Shown: positions 1-9,553, counted from the first letter of the stretch. The stretch: DNA of 52,102 nucleotides from Planctomycetaceae bacterium (GCA_947463915.1 CANHVO010000009.1:1-52102); one strand, 5' to 3'. Numbers and translations: made by a program. Notes: generated by a model not told the origin, from the letters alone.

Positions 1-44
1 AGGAAAAGAAAAGAGCGGGATGAACGATTCCGTTCATCCCGCTC
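1..44 (-). terminator. Intrinsic terminator of clpX
   Basis: A perfect 14-bp stem (13-26 with 31-44) with a 4-nt loop lies just past the clpX stop. Read on the minus strand it is followed by a T-rich run (TTTTCTTTTCC, positions 12 to 2). The plus-strand side also runs into TTTTTCTTT, so it could work in both directions. Confidence 0.85.
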
Positions 45-78
45 CTTGGGTTTTTCTTTAGAGATAAGGCGTTGCTGA

Positions 79-1383
79 CTATGCACTTTCTTTGCGTTGC
101 GGAACACTCTTGAAGTGTCGGAGTTTTCCGTCGTTGGCATCGATATCGATCGTGTAAACCGTTCCCGCTTCTTGATCGGGCAGCTCGAACATGATGTCCA
201 TCATCACGTCTTCGATGATTCCTCGAAGACCGCGGGCACCGACGTTTTTGATGTGGGCTTTTTGTGCAACGCCCTTCAGTGCGGCCTCGGTCAGGTGCAG
301 TTCGCAATTCTCCATTCCAAAGAGGGCTTGGTATTGCTTGAGCAACGCGTTCTTGGGTTCACTGAGGACTTTGATCAAGCCAGGAACATCGAGCGGCAAC
401 AGGGACGTGACGACAGGCAAACGTCCAACCAACTCAGGAATCATGCCGAATTCCAGAATGTCATCCGATTGAACTTGAGCGAGTAGCGAAGCGACGTCTC
501 CCTCTTCACGTGTGCTGGAGCCTGGTCCGAAACCGAGTGATTTCTTGCCCAGACGCTTGCGGATAATGTCGTCGATGCCGACAAACGTACCGCCGCAGAT
601 AAAGAGGATGTTCGTGGTGTCAAGTTGAATATACTGTTGTTCAGGGTGCTTTCGGCCACCCTGAGGAGGCACGTTGGCAACGGTCCCTTCGAGCATTTTG
701 AGAAGAGCTTGCTGGACACCTTCTCCGGAGACGTCACGGGTGATCGAGACGTTTTGGCTCGTTTTGCCGATCTTGTCGATTTCGTCGATGTAGAGGATTC
801 CTCGCTGAGCGGCCTCGATGTCGAAATCGGCAGCATGCAGCAATTTCAATAGCAAGTTCTCGACGTCCTCACCTACATAACCAGCTTCGGTTAGAGTCGT
901 GGCGTCACCGATGGCGAACGGTACATTGAGCATTTTGGCCAATGTCCTGGCCATCAACGTTTTGCCGCTACCGGTTGGTCCAACAAGGAGGATGTTCGAT
1001 TTTTCAATTTCGATGTCTGAACCATTCCAACCGGCGGTCAGGCGTTTGTAGTGGTTGTGGACAGCAACGGCCAGAGCTCGCTTGGTGGGCACTTGACCAA
1101 TGACATATTGGTCGAGGTGCTCGACGATATCGCGTGGTGTCGGCGTTTCACTGAACAACTTCTTGGATGATGGGCGGCGTCGTTGCTCTTGATCCAAGAT
1201 CGATTGGCACAGCTCGATGCACTCGCCACAAATGTAGACGTCCCCTGGGCCTTCAACGAGAGGTCCAACGTCTCGGTAGCTCTTGCGACAGAACGAACAG
1301 AATGCGTTCTTTTTAGTAGTACTACCGCTGGTTCCGCCGGCGTTATTTCGGCGGCTAGCCATGACATCCTTACTCGAGGGCAT
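79..1383 (-). CDS. clpX: ATP-dependent Clp protease ATP-binding subunit ClpX
   Basis: AAA+ unfoldase that recognises tagged proteins and feeds them to ClpP in the cytoplasm. The 434-aa product has the N-terminal C4 zinc-binding domain (Cys29, Cys32, Cys52, Cys55), Walker A GPTGSGKT at about 135-142, the substrate-gripping pore loop GYVG at about 168-171 and Walker B ILYIDEID at about 196-203. Length is normal for ClpX. The frame stays open upstream to 1635, but those 84 extra residues resemble nothing in ClpX. The ATG at 1383 has AAGGAGT 6 nt upstream and places the zinc finger as usual, so I start there. No clpP is in the window. A clear intrinsic terminator follows. Confidence 0.97.
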   Translation of the reverse strand: MPSSKDVMASRRNNAGGTSGSTTKKNAFCSFCRKSYRDVGPLVEGPGDVYICGECIELCQSILDQEQRRRPSSKKLFSETPTPRDIVEHLDQYVIGQVPTKRALAVAVHNHYKRLTAGWNGSDIEIEKSNILLVGPTGSGKTLMARTLAKMLNVPFAIGDATTLTEAGYVGEDVENLLLKLLHAADFDIEAAQRGILYIDEIDKIGKTSQNVSITRDVSGEGVQQALLKMLEGTVANVPPQGGRKHPEQQYIQLDTTNILFICGGTFVGIDDIIRKRLGKKSLGFGPGSSTREEGDVASLLAQVQSDDILEFGMIPELVGRLPVVTSLLPLDVPGLIKVLSEPKNALLKQYQALFGMENCELHLTEAALKGVAQKAHIKNVGARGLRGIIEDVMMDIMFELPDQEAGTVYTIDIDANDGKLRHFKSVPQRKESA

Positions 1384-1667
1384 ATTCGACTCCTTAAACT
1401 TATTGGCCAAACGTCGTGTCTTTGGAGAAAGTCTCCGACACTCTTGGATGGCTGCGGATTGGACATTTTCTATGTGGAAGCTCGATTGGTTTTTCTCAAA
1501 ACCTCGCAATAGCCAAAGTTTTGAATCGAACCGGGCATCCTTGTCCACAGTTTCGAGCCGATTAATTATCTTTTCATTCTGCAAGGCGAATTTGCCCTTG
1601 CCTGCTCGGCCTCCCAGACCGACTGATTCATGCATTTATTAAAGTCTAGCACACACGAACGACAGAT

Positions 1668-2000
1668 TCAGGTGTTTTTTCCGGTACTCTTGGCAACGAT
1701 CGAGTCGCTAGCTGGGTTTTCAATTGAGGAAGAGTTCCGACGAGGTTTCTCTTCTAACAACGATGTAATGTTTCGGAATTCTGTTTCGCTGATCTCACCT
1801 CCACTTCGCATTTCCTCGAAATTCTTTCGCAGCAGATCGTCTAGTGGCACGTCTTGCCTGTTGGAATCGCGCAATCTTGCCATGACATAAAATGCCACCC
1901 AACACACAGCCAACACAATCAGAACGCCAAGTGCAGCCTGGAAAGTTGAACTGGATAGCAATTTCCAAATTCCAACCGGAGGATTTTGTGCAGTATTCAT
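1668..2000 (-). CDS. Small single-pass membrane protein with SHOCT-like tail
   Basis: A 110-aa protein with one predicted membrane helix at about 21-42 (GVLIVLAVCWVAFYVMARL). A short amphipathic segment at about 57-82 (LLRKNFEEMRSGGEISETEF) resembles SHOCT domains, short helices often found at the C-termini of small membrane proteins. The last 25 residues are polar and probably disordered. It lies about 285 nt upstream of clpX on the same strand, too far to claim an operon. The start codon lacks a clear Shine-Dalgarno. Function unknown; the SHOCT resemblance is judged by eye. Confidence 0.7.
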   Translation of the reverse strand: MNTAQNPPVGIWKLLSSSTFQAALGVLIVLAVCWVAFYVMARLRDSNRQDVPLDDLLRKNFEEMRSGGEISETEFRNITSLLEEKPRRNSSSIENPASDSIVAKSTGKNT

Positions 2001-2221
2001 TGCGGTGAAAAATCAAGCAGGAGAAGTGATTTCCAAAGTGACTTGATGTCTGGTTTGCTTGATTCGTCCCGAGATCCCTTCTCGCTTGCACGGACGTATC
2101 GTACGCATCAGACATCCCCTGAGTCTAGGTTTTTTAACGCCAAAATTCAATATTTTTCAGGCACCTTAGCATGCAATGTCGCAATGGATGTAAATACTAG
2201 CGAGTGGGCATGGTAGTCGTG

Positions 2222-2998
2222 CTACGGTAGGTTTTTCTTTAACGCTTCCTTGAGGAGGCCAGACCAAATGGCGTAGCCGTCTTTGTTTTGATGCAACATG
2301 TCTTTAACAAACAACTCGGGGATGGGCACTCCCTTTGCATCCATGTATTTGGATTCGGTAGCGACAAAGTAGGTTTTGGACTCCGGTGTGCAAAGCTTTT
2401 CAAGCGATTGGTTGGCCATCGCGATGGTTGGCCAGGACGGGAATCGCGAAGGGCAAGGAGTGATCGCAATGAGAAAAACAGGAGCCGTCGGATTCTCTTT
2501 TCGAACAGCATCGATCACGATTTTTGCAAGTCGAGCGACTTCCTCTGGACTCTTGTCTTTTTCTTTGCCCACGATGTCGTTTGCTACAAAAATCATGGCC
2601 GCTCGGAATCGAAGCCCTTCGATCAATTTCGGCGCATGAATCGCAAGGTCGCAGAACTTTGCGCCGCCATAGGCGCGACGAACAACCGAGAATGGGGCCA
2701 TGTCGTCCGAAATCGAATCCCAAAGGCGGAAACTGGAGCTGCCCATGCAAAGGATCGTCTCTGGACCTCCTTGGGTTGTGTTGCCGGCGGATAACTTAGT
2801 AACGTCTTGATCCCATTTGGCGGCATCCTCGGAGTACTTTGTTAGATCAAGTTTTGCGATTCGCTCGGTTGAAGCAATCTTGCTCGCTGGCTTTTCCTGC
2901 GCTAAAGCAGTTCCAAGGATCCCTAAAGCAAAAAGCAGCAACCCTCCCATAAAATAAAGTGGAATAACTCGAAACTTCAGCAATAAACGGATTCTCAT
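2222..2998 (-). CDS. Secreted SGNH/GDSL-type hydrolase
   Basis: A 258-aa protein with an N-terminal hydrophobic export signal (about 10-33, ending ALAQ). The SGNH esterase blocks follow in order: GSSS at 86-89 (nucleophile Ser), YGG at 110-112 (Gly oxyanion residue), FVAND at 137-141 (Asn) and KDMLHQNKDG at about 232-241 carrying the Asp-x-x-His pair. The family comprises esterases, lipases and carbohydrate deacetylases, and the substrate cannot be inferred. Its ATG overlaps the stop of cysC upstream (ATGA), so the two are probably translationally coupled. The TAG stop is the edge of a small GTAG-CACGA-CTAC dyad. Confidence 0.85.
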   Translation of the reverse strand: MRIRLLLKFRVIPLYFMGGLLLFALGILGTALAQEKPASKIASTERIAKLDLTKYSEDAAKWDQDVTKLSAGNTTQGGPETILCMGSSSFRLWDSISDDMAPFSVVRRAYGGAKFCDLAIHAPKLIEGLRFRAAMIFVANDIVGKEKDKSPEEVARLAKIVIDAVRKENPTAPVFLIAITPCPSRFPSWPTIAMANQSLEKLCTPESKTYFVATESKYMDAKGVPIPELFVKDMLHQNKDGYAIWSGLLKEALKKNLP

Positions 2999-3663
2999 GG
3001 TGTGATTACTTTTCTTTCAATGAGCATTTCAATGACTTGCTCGGCCAAAACATTAGGCGGGTGGGATGCACCAGCGAGCACAAGTTCTGCCGATTCCGGT
3101 GGTTCGTAGGGATCGCTAATTCCGGTAAAGTTCTTGATTTTACCCTGCAGTGCAAGCTGATACAGCCCCTTAGGATCGCGCTCGATGCACGTCTCAAGAG
3201 GTGTATTGACAAAGACCTCTAAGAAATCCCCTTTCTCACCTTGCGATTCGACCCACTGACGGACACGATTTCGGTCGATTCGATAGGGGCTGACGAAGGC
3301 GGTCAAGCAAATTAGCCCAGCGGAAGCAAAAAGCTCCGTGATCGCCCCAACGCGTCGAATATTCTCTTCGCGATCCTGCTGTCCAAATCCGAGTCCAAAG
3401 CGAGCTGCAAACTCTTTGCCATGAACTGGCTCCAGTAGGTTGGGGCCAGCGCACAATCCGTGGCGAACATTGTCGCCATCCAACAAAAAGGTCTGCGCCC
3501 CCCGCTCAAACAACTTTTGTTCGACGCTGTTCGCAACGGTGCTTTTCCCTGAACCGCTTAGTCCGGTGAACCAAACGACACACCCTCGATGTCGATGGCG
3601 ATCCATGCGTTGCTGCTTGGTAATGGACTGGTCATGCCAAACAACGTGCGGGTCTTGAGTCAT
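2995..3663 (-). CDS. cysC: Adenylylsulfate (APS) kinase
   Basis: Phosphorylates APS with ATP to give PAPS, the donor for sulfotransferases and for assimilatory reduction. The 222-aa product starts with the family's WHDQSITKQQR segment, which supports the ATG at 3663 although it has no Shine-Dalgarno. It has P-loop GLSGSGKST (34-42), DGDNVRHGL (62-70), NIRRVG (101-106), the FVSPYR active-site segment (about 123-128) and KNFTGISDPYEPP (177-189). Compared with the usual family pattern there are about 20 extra residues after HGLC (about 72-93). No sulfate adenylyltransferase (sat or cysDN) or sulfotransferase is in the window. The stop overlaps the start of the SGNH hydrolase by ATGA. Confidence 0.95.
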   Translation of the reverse strand: MTQDPHVVWHDQSITKQQRMDRHRHRGCVVWFTGLSGSGKSTVANSVEQKLFERGAQTFLLDGDNVRHGLCAGPNLLEPVHGKEFAARFGLGFGQQDREENIRRVGAITELFASAGLICLTAFVSPYRIDRNRVRQWVESQGEKGDFLEVFVNTPLETCIERDPKGLYQLALQGKIKNFTGISDPYEPPESAELVLAGASHPPNVLAEQVIEMLIERKVITP

Positions 3664-3974
3664 GGAGGAATCTCGAAAACGCTAAGAATGCGTGCAAGTA
3701 TTTTCAGTGAAGGTTAGGGATTGCAGGAAACCTTAGCCATCCTAACCATAAATTGCAGTAACGAAATAGCCAGGATCGTTGTCCCAGCTAGAAACTTTTA
3801 GAGAAGTAAGGCAACGCCCTTGTGAAGCAAGCATCGGCCTGCTTAGGTACTCGCCCTCTGGCTCCGTCTGGGGACGCAATGCACCGGAGGCTCCTGCCTC
3901 CAGTTGTAAAAGCATGGCTAACGCGAGGCAGAGCATCGAAGGCAGTGCGTTCCAAGCCATAGCCTTGGAATGAG

Positions 3975-4043
3975 TCGTTTAACGGTCAGCCGTAGGCGTA
4001 CCGCGCTCTTTGGACAGTACGCCTACGGCCGACTGTTAAACGA
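3975..4043. repeat. Family-1 palindromic repeat, copy A
   Basis: Arms 3975-4001 and 4017-4043 are complementary over 27 bp with one mismatch, around a 15-nt loop. Arms begin TCGTTTAACGGTCAGCCGTA. Four more copies are in the window (near 9574, 15672, 19883 and 50178). Confidence 0.9.
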
Positions 4044-4051
4044 AGTCTCGG

Positions 4052-4081
4052 CTGCGGCACATGGGATATGCCTGCTACTTT
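4052..4081. repeat. Short dispersed repeat (GTAGCAGGC type), copy 1
   Basis: On the minus strand it reads AAAGTAGCAGGC, then a variable CATAT, then CCATGTGCCGCAG. It lies 16 nt past the stop of the surface-protein gene. A near-identical copy at 37927-37956 contains the stop codon of a kinase gene. Confidence 0.7.
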
Positions 4082-4096
4082 AGACGCTTGACCACT

Positions 4097-7000
4097 TTAG
4101 ACGCTTGAGGCCAAAAACAGTCGCTTCGAGAATATCGGCACGCCGGTGTGGGTGCTCGGATCGGTATCTGATGGGGCCGTTAGACCGACGATGGTCGTAC
4201 CAGTCGGGTCCACTGGAGTTCCCGTAACCGTAGCCAAATTGGTGTACAAACCGGTGGTGACTGTTCGAGTCGCTTGGTAAGTCCACGTTTCATTGGTATC
4301 TAGCCGACCGTTGTTGTTCGCATCTCCACTGACAAACGTAGCATTAAAGTCGTCTGCGGTGTTGTTGGTCGTGCCGTTGTCATCTCGCACCGATACCGTA
4401 GTAAGAGCCGAATTGCCGGTATTGGTTACAGCATAAGTAAAGGTTGCCGTGCTGCCGACGGTCAACGATGGACCAGGGCCTGCGTTTGCATCGACTCCGT
4501 TCGTCGATTTGACAACATTGATTCCTGCCGTCGCACCAAAGTGATTGCTTGGGTCGGTATCTGTCACGGCTGTTGCTCCCGCGATTGCTGCACCCGTCGA
4601 GTCAACCGGATTGGCGGACACTCGACCGATGTTGGAGTATTGACCTGCTGTTACGGCGCGTGTGGCTTGGTATGTCCAAGTTTCATTGGTGTCAAGTCTG
4701 CCATTGCTGTTCGCGTCCCCACTCTGCAAGGATGGGACAAGGTCATCTGTGGTTACTGTTGGCGTCCCGTTATCATCACCGACCACGACCGTTCCAAGCG
4801 GAGTTGAACCGGTGTTCGTCACAACGAAAGTGAAAGTCGCATTCGCTCCCACCGCAAGAACCGGCCCTGTGGCAGTGTTCGCGTCCTGTCCATTCGTGGA
4901 CTTCACAATGTTGATGCCCGCCGTCACACCAAAGTAATTGGCTGGGTCGGTGTCGGTCACTGCGGTGAGCCCTACGATGGCAGTACCCGTGCTGTCAACC
5001 GGCGTCCCCGTGACAGTCCCGATGTTGGAGTATTGGCCAGCAACAACGGGTCGAGTTGCCTGGAAAGTCCACGTTTCGGTGGTTTCCATTCTGCCGTTGT
5101 TGTTCGCATCGCCGCTTTGCAGTGTTGCGGTGAAGTCGTCAGCCGTATTTCCCGTAGTGCCGTTGTCATCTCTGACTCCGACCGTGCCTAACGCTGTACC
5201 GCCAGTGTTGGTTACCACATAGGTAAAGGTTGCGGTCGAACCAACCACAAGACTTGGTCCAGTTGTTGTGTTTGCATCCTGGCTGTTCACGGACTTAACG
5301 ACGTTGACATTTGCCGTTACACCGATGTAGTTTGCTGGGTCCGTGTCGGTCACTTGAAGGAAGCCGGCGATTGCAGCTCCAGCAGCATCAACAGGGGTAC
5401 CTGTGACAGAGCCAATGTTCGTGTATTGCCCGGCGATTACAGGTCGAGTCGCTTGAAACGTCCACGTTTCGCCTGTGTCGAGACGACTGTTGGAATTCGT
5501 ATCTCCCGACTGAATCGCTGGGCTGAAGTCGTCGGCCGTGTTTCCCGTCGTACCGTTGTCGTCGCGAACGACTATTGTTCCAAGCGCAACATTACCCGTA
5601 TTGGTCAACACATAAGTAAAGGTGGCGTTGGCGCCGACCCCCAACGTGGGCCCCGTTGTAGTGTTCGCATCCTGAGTATTCACGGACTTGACCAAGTTGA
5701 TGCCGGTTGTGACACCAAAGTGATTGCTAGGATCCGTATCCGTTGGAGCTGTGATCGAAGGAATCGCAGTACCTGTGGAATCCACAGGGGTTCCAGTAAC
5801 CGTGGCGATATTGGCGTACTGACCAGCGGTGACCACGCGAGTCGCTTGATAGGTCCAAGTCTCAGTTGTATCCAGTCTACCGTTGGAGTTGGCGTCGCCT
5901 GACTGAAGTGTTGCATTAAAATCGTCCGCGGTGTTTCCGGTTGTACCGTTATCATCTCGAACGACCACTGTCCCCAAGGCTACGTTTCCTGTGTTGGTCA
6001 CAACGTAGGTAAATGTCGCTGTAGCCCCAACAGCGAGCAATGGTCCTGTGGCTGTGTTGGCGTCTTGGCCATTGGTTGACTTAACAACATTGACGCCAGC
6101 AGTGACCCCAAAATGGTTGCTAGGGTCGGTATCGGTAACTGAATTCGTCGATGGGTCCAAAGCGGTGACTGTACCGATGTTGGTGTACTGCCCTGCGGTT
6201 ACAACGCTCGTTGCAGAATAAGTCCAAGTTTCCGTGGTTTCCAGAATGTTGTTCGAATTGGCATCTCCACCCGTCCGCGTCACTGTAAAGTCGTCCGCAG
6301 TGTTGCCTGTCGTTCCATTGTCGTCACGAACCACTACGGTAGAAAGTGCAACTCCACCTGTGTTGGTGACAACATAAGTGAAGGTGGCAGTCGATCCTAC
6401 AGCCAACAATGGCCCGGTAGTCGTGTTGGCATCTTGGCCGTTCGTTGACTTGACAACCTGAATGCTTGCCGTTGTGTTCTGCACGTTTGCCGTAATGGTG
6501 GTTGGACGCAAGCTTTGAACCACAGTGACGGTTGCTTGAAGTTCAACGACGCCATTGATGAGAACCTCGATAGCACCCACCGAATTAAAATCAGCGGCGG
6601 CTGCAGCACCTACGCCAGTGGTGAACGAGGAGAATGGAACGAAGATTGGTTCTGGAGTCGTTTGTGCAGGTATGTTAACGGTGGAGGTCGAGAAATTCGT
6701 GGCGCTGGTATAAACTCTTACAACCGCAGTACCGCCGGCATTGTCGCCACGTGTCGAAAGTTGGATCCCTGCGCGCGAATCGGTCCCATTTAACGTTATT
6801 CCACCAAGACCGGTCGCGTTCAAGGTCCCCGTTCCGTCGACACCGTCATACTGCAAAAGTACGTTTCCTAAAACTTGCAAGTTAGAGCTAAACGACAACG
6901 TTGAAATCGAAGGGATAATATCAAGTTGGACGTCCTGGATTCCACTTGTGTAGGTTAGCCTAACATCTCGTTCGCCACCAACAATCGACGCGTTGGATGC

Positions 7001-7546
7001 TGAGCCGTTTACAACGGGGGTCACGCTGTCGGCGGAGAGACTTTGGGCTCCGCCGGTAAACGGATCGATGACTCGCACTGGAGTTCCATTTCGATCTCCC
7101 GAAGAAACGGTGACCAGAGTGGGAGTTGACGGTGGATTGAAGCTTGCAATCGGCAATTGCCTTACGAAATAGTTGCCTGCCGTGAGAGTGTTTGCGGCCA
7201 ATGTGCCACCCGCGCTAGTGCTTGCAAAACTGTACACACCGGTCGTCGAGTTAGTCGTTGCCGTTCCAAGCAATACGTCTGTTCCCGATTCAAACGTGCC
7301 GTTCGTATTAGAATCGCGAAACAGCTGCACCGTTGCCCCGCCCACGCGAGTGTCATCGCCAGTCAGTCCGTTGCTTGTCAGATCCACGAACGACGTACCA
7401 CTGATGACAGCAAGGTCGATTGCCATCAAAGATCGACCTTCGAGTGTTTCGAGTTGGAGAGCGCGGCGATTACGCTCGCGTGCGCGCTCGTTGTTTCGTT
7501 TGTTGAGTCTTAGACTATCCAACACACTCTTTAGAAAGCTCGCCAT
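4097..7546 (-). CDS. Large surface protein: LEPR-XLL-like N-terminus, SdrD-B-like domain, six DUF11-like repeats
   Basis: A 1149-aa protein probably displayed on the cell surface. The basic N-terminus carries QLETLEGRSLMA (31-42), close to the LEPR-XLL motif that starts many planctomycete exported proteins. An SdrD B-like/Cna-B-like fold follows (about 50-130, with RDSNTNGTFESGTDVLL), then a beta-rich segment. The rest is six repeats of about 125-135 residues, each opening with VVKSTNGQDANTTTGP or a variant and carrying a DDNGTTGNTADDF stretch. Each also has a loop such as GDANSNGRLDTTETW, which matches a calcium-binding EF-hand-like pattern. It ends FSKRLFLASSV. The frame is open to a GTG at 7555, but the ATG at 7546 has GGAG 8 nt upstream. 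Role in adhesion or envelope structure is inference. Confidence 0.85.
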   Translation of the reverse strand: MASFLKSVLDSLRLNKRNNERARERNRRALQLETLEGRSLMAIDLAVISGTSFVDLTSNGLTGDDTRVGGATVQLFRDSNTNGTFESGTDVLLGTATTNSTTGVYSFASTSAGGTLAANTLTAGNYFVRQLPIASFNPPSTPTLVTVSSGDRNGTPVRVIDPFTGGAQSLSADSVTPVVNGSASNASIVGGERDVRLTYTSGIQDVQLDIIPSISTLSFSSNLQVLGNVLLQYDGVDGTGTLNATGLGGITLNGTDSRAGIQLSTRGDNAGGTAVVRVYTSATNFSTSTVNIPAQTTPEPIFVPFSSFTTGVGAAAAADFNSVGAIEVLINGVVELQATVTVVQSLRPTTITANVQNTTASIQVVKSTNGQDANTTTGPLLAVGSTATFTYVVTNTGGVALSTVVVRDDNGTTGNTADDFTVTRTGGDANSNNILETTETWTYSATSVVTAGQYTNIGTVTALDPSTNSVTDTDPSNHFGVTAGVNVVKSTNGQDANTATGPLLAVGATATFTYVVTNTGNVALGTVVVRDDNGTTGNTADDFNATLQSGDANSNGRLDTTETWTYQATRVVTAGQYANIATVTGTPVDSTGTAIPSITAPTDTDPSNHFGVTTGINLVKSVNTQDANTTTGPTLGVGANATFTYVLTNTGNVALGTIVVRDDNGTTGNTADDFSPAIQSGDTNSNSRLDTGETWTFQATRPVIAGQYTNIGSVTGTPVDAAGAAIAGFLQVTDTDPANYIGVTANVNVVKSVNSQDANTTTGPSLVVGSTATFTYVVTNTGGTALGTVGVRDDNGTTGNTADDFTATLQSGDANNNGRMETTETWTFQATRPVVAGQYSNIGTVTGTPVDSTGTAIVGLTAVTDTDPANYFGVTAGINIVKSTNGQDANTATGPVLAVGANATFTFVVTNTGSTPLGTVVVGDDNGTPTVTTDDLVPSLQSGDANSNGRLDTNETWTYQATRAVTAGQYSNIGRVSANPVDSTGAAIAGATAVTDTDPSNHFGATAGINVVKSTNGVDANAGPGPSLTVGSTATFTYAVTNTGNSALTTVSVRDDNGTTNNTADDFNATFVSGDANNNGRLDTNETWTYQATRTVTTGLYTNLATVTGTPVDPTGTTIVGLTAPSDTDPSTHTGVPIFSKRLFLASSV
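4115..6470 (-). repeat. Six in-gene tandem repeats of about 390 bp
   Basis: DNA encoding the six repeats of the surface protein. Units are recognisable at nucleotide level (recurring GACGACTTTA-type and TGGACGTACC-type blocks), with enough divergence to suggest old duplication plus selection rather than very recent expansion. Boundaries are approximate. Confidence 0.75.
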
Positions 7547-7746
7547 GATCCCCACTCCATCAAATTGTTAGCATAACCAGTCTCAAAGAGTCTGGCTCTA
7601 TCCAGTTGATCGGACGTTCTGGCTTGAATCTTGGATCAAGTAGTCAGACAAAATGGATTGTGTTTGAATCTCTTGGTAAGTCAGGTAAGCTCTTCCACTT
7701 GAGTAGACCAAGCAACTCGCGTTCAAAATAGAAGCAAACAAGCCTA

Positions 7747-7780
7747 TCAAAAAGAAAAGCGGCACTGATGTGTGCCGCTT
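7747..7780 (-). terminator. Intrinsic terminator of the BBP7 gene
   Basis: Stem AAGCGGCAC (7757-7765) pairs with GTGCCGCTT (7772-7780) around a 6-nt loop. On the minus strand it is followed by TTTTCTTTTTGA, starting about 35 nt after the stop codon. Confidence 0.85.
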
Positions 7781-7814
7781 GATCGAATCAATGTCTGGCG
7801 ATGTTTGCCAGCGT

Positions 7815-9335
7815 TTACCACCGATACTCGCCGCCTAGGCTCAAGCCTTGAACCCAGTAATCCGAATCCTGGAACGCGAAGCGAGGATTCAGGCGTGATG
7901 TTTGAATCGGATTCTCCGGCGGTAGCAAGTTTGGATTGACCGTCGTATCAACTTGGTCTCCTGGGCGAACAACGTTGCTCCAGTAGATAAAGGAGTAGCC
8001 AGCTGTCAATCGCATGCGTTGGGTCCATTGATAGCCAAGCGTTGCACCCAACTCTGGCACGACTCCAAATTGATTTCTCACAAAGGTACCGCTATTGGTT
8101 CGTTGTGCTAGCAAACCGCCATTGTTGTTTGTCGTCACGCCGTTCTGTGTAATCAGCGTTGTTCCGTTGATCCCCACTTCTTGGCGGGTGTTGCCCAGGC
8201 CCAATCTCATCAGCGTATCGAGCGACCAATATCCTCGTCGGCCCATCCAATGTACGCCGATTTCGGCGCCGTTGAATTGATTGCGTGTTCGGAAGTTATC
8301 GTTGATGACGAAGCTTCCTTGGTTGTTTGTGAGCGAGGTCAGGTCTTCTTGAATACCGAGGGTTTCTTTAAGTTGCAAAAATCTCCAACCTAGGGTCGCA
8401 TCGATACGTGATTGGGAAGGGACAGGACCACAGGTGAGGGGGGAGAATCCGCAACCACTGCTGCAGCATAGCAACCTGCGGAATCGAACCGCGCCACCGT
8501 CCATTTTCGAGGTGGCAGTGGAGCGAATTCGTCCCGAGACGACTCCGGGATACGATATCAATTCAGAATCTTCGAGGCCGGTGACATCGTTGTAAAAGGG
8601 GCGAGCCAAAATCGAGGCACCGTTGGATTGTCGGTCAAAGTTTTCCGTCTTTGTTCCGAAACCGAAGTACTCACCTTCGACACCCAGGTTTGGATTGTTC
8701 GCAAACCACCAGCCGAATCGGACTCGCGTTCCGCTCATGCGATCATCGAGGATGTTATTATCGCCACCGTAAAGTGTGCTTGTCGTTGAAAGCCCTAGCA
8801 CACCTGCTTGTGCTTGAGGTGTTGTCGCTGGCGTTGAGGTAGTTACCAAAGCAGGAGTGTTCATCCCGTTTTGAAGCCAACTCAGATATTCAACGCTAAC
8901 CCAACCGTGCGAAGGAAGTCCGATGCACAATTGTCGTCCACCCAAGCCCCCTGGATTGCACAGGTCGAATCCCATGTCCGAGCCACAGGTGTCGCCAAAT
9001 GTGTCGCCGCAGCTGCTGCAGCCGCCGCCTCCACAGCTCGCACAACCGCCACCGATTTCTGCAAGTCCTTCGTTGGGATCATAAGATTCACCGAGTACCA
9101 CGCTTTCCGGCGATTCTTCGTAAATCATTTCGCCAGCGTCTTGAATTACATTTTGCTGGGCTACGAGTTTACCAACCGGCCGCGATGGTCGTGGAACTGC
9201 AGATGATCTTGCAGGTACCACTGGCGATTGCGCTACCCGAACGGCGGGATTGCCCGAACGTCCTTGGTTTTGGCCGAAGGCGTTGCTACCTGCGACGGAA
9301 GTCCCAATGAGTAAGAGGAGGGTGAAGCGGTTCAC
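7815..9335 (-). CDS. BBP7-family outer-membrane beta-barrel protein
   Basis: A secreted barrel-type protein, typical of planctomycetes. It has a signal peptide (MNRFTLLLLIGTSVAG...AFGQ), a low-complexity linker, then a Cys/Gly-rich segment (GGGCASCGGGGCSSCG). The long body is rich in alternating aromatic and polar strands and contains the family-like GWVSVEYLSWLQNGM and GTRVRFGWWF blocks. It ends with a C-terminal strand GLSLGGEYRW closing on Trp, as outer-membrane barrels do. I chose GTG 9335 because GGAAG sits 8 nt upstream and it gives a compact signal peptide. ATG 9350 and an earlier start at 9371 are in frame alternatives. Ligand unknown. Confidence 0.85.
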   Translation of the reverse strand: MNRFTLLLLIGTSVAGSNAFGQNQGRSGNPAVRVAQSPVVPARSSAVPRPSRPVGKLVAQQNVIQDAGEMIYEESPESVVLGESYDPNEGLAEIGGGCASCGGGGCSSCGDTFGDTCGSDMGFDLCNPGGLGGRQLCIGLPSHGWVSVEYLSWLQNGMNTPALVTTSTPATTPQAQAGVLGLSTTSTLYGGDNNILDDRMSGTRVRFGWWFANNPNLGVEGEYFGFGTKTENFDRQSNGASILARPFYNDVTGLEDSELISYPGVVSGRIRSTATSKMDGGAVRFRRLLCCSSGCGFSPLTCGPVPSQSRIDATLGWRFLQLKETLGIQEDLTSLTNNQGSFVINDNFRTRNQFNGAEIGVHWMGRRGYWSLDTLMRLGLGNTRQEVGINGTTLITQNGVTTNNNGGLLAQRTNSGTFVRNQFGVVPELGATLGYQWTQRMRLTAGYSFIYWSNVVRPGDQVDTTVNPNLLPPENPIQTSRLNPRFAFQDSDYWVQGLSLGGEYRW

Positions 9336-9553
9336 GACTGTATCTTCCATGTTTTGAGGCCGGATACTCACGCCAGACGTGCCTGTCGACGTAAGTGAAA
9401 TTCTTTACCTAAGCGGAAAACTTTCCCGCTTGATCAGGTATCGAACCGTTGGCCCGGAATATTTAGCCTGTTCCGGAAATTTCCCCGAGAAAGAAATGTT
9501 GATGCAAACAGCCTATTTTGCCTGGACAGCCAGATTGTCCCAGTCGACGTATT

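Larger units (their letters stand above)
3664..4096. other. Intergenic region built of small palindromes
   Basis: No credible gene. Two overlapping ORFs of 64-72 codons on opposite strands show no domain, signal or ribosome site. The stretch holds a GGAGGC/GCCTCC hairpin (3886-3901), a TTCCAAG/CTTGGAA hairpin (3950-3970), a family-1 palindrome (3975-4043) and a short motif also present at 37927 (4052-4081). The 13-nt unit AAGCGTCTAAAGT occurs twice in tandem on the minus strand around the end of the next gene. Confidence 0.7.

Noticed and set aside
1384-1635. 84-residue N-terminal extension of ClpX in the open frame
   Set aside because: It resembles nothing in ClpX, and ATG 1383 has a strong Shine-Dalgarno at correct spacing.
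3742-3973. Overlapping ORFs of 64-72 codons on both strands, one with a hydrophobic start
   Set aside because: No ribosome site or family; the sequence is made of small hairpins (GGAGGC/GCCTCC and others), so the reading frames look accidental.
4115-6470. Regular DNA repeats that could suggest a CRISPR or satellite array
   Set aside because: Repeats are about 390 bp, in one open frame, and encode protein repeats with a clear pattern.
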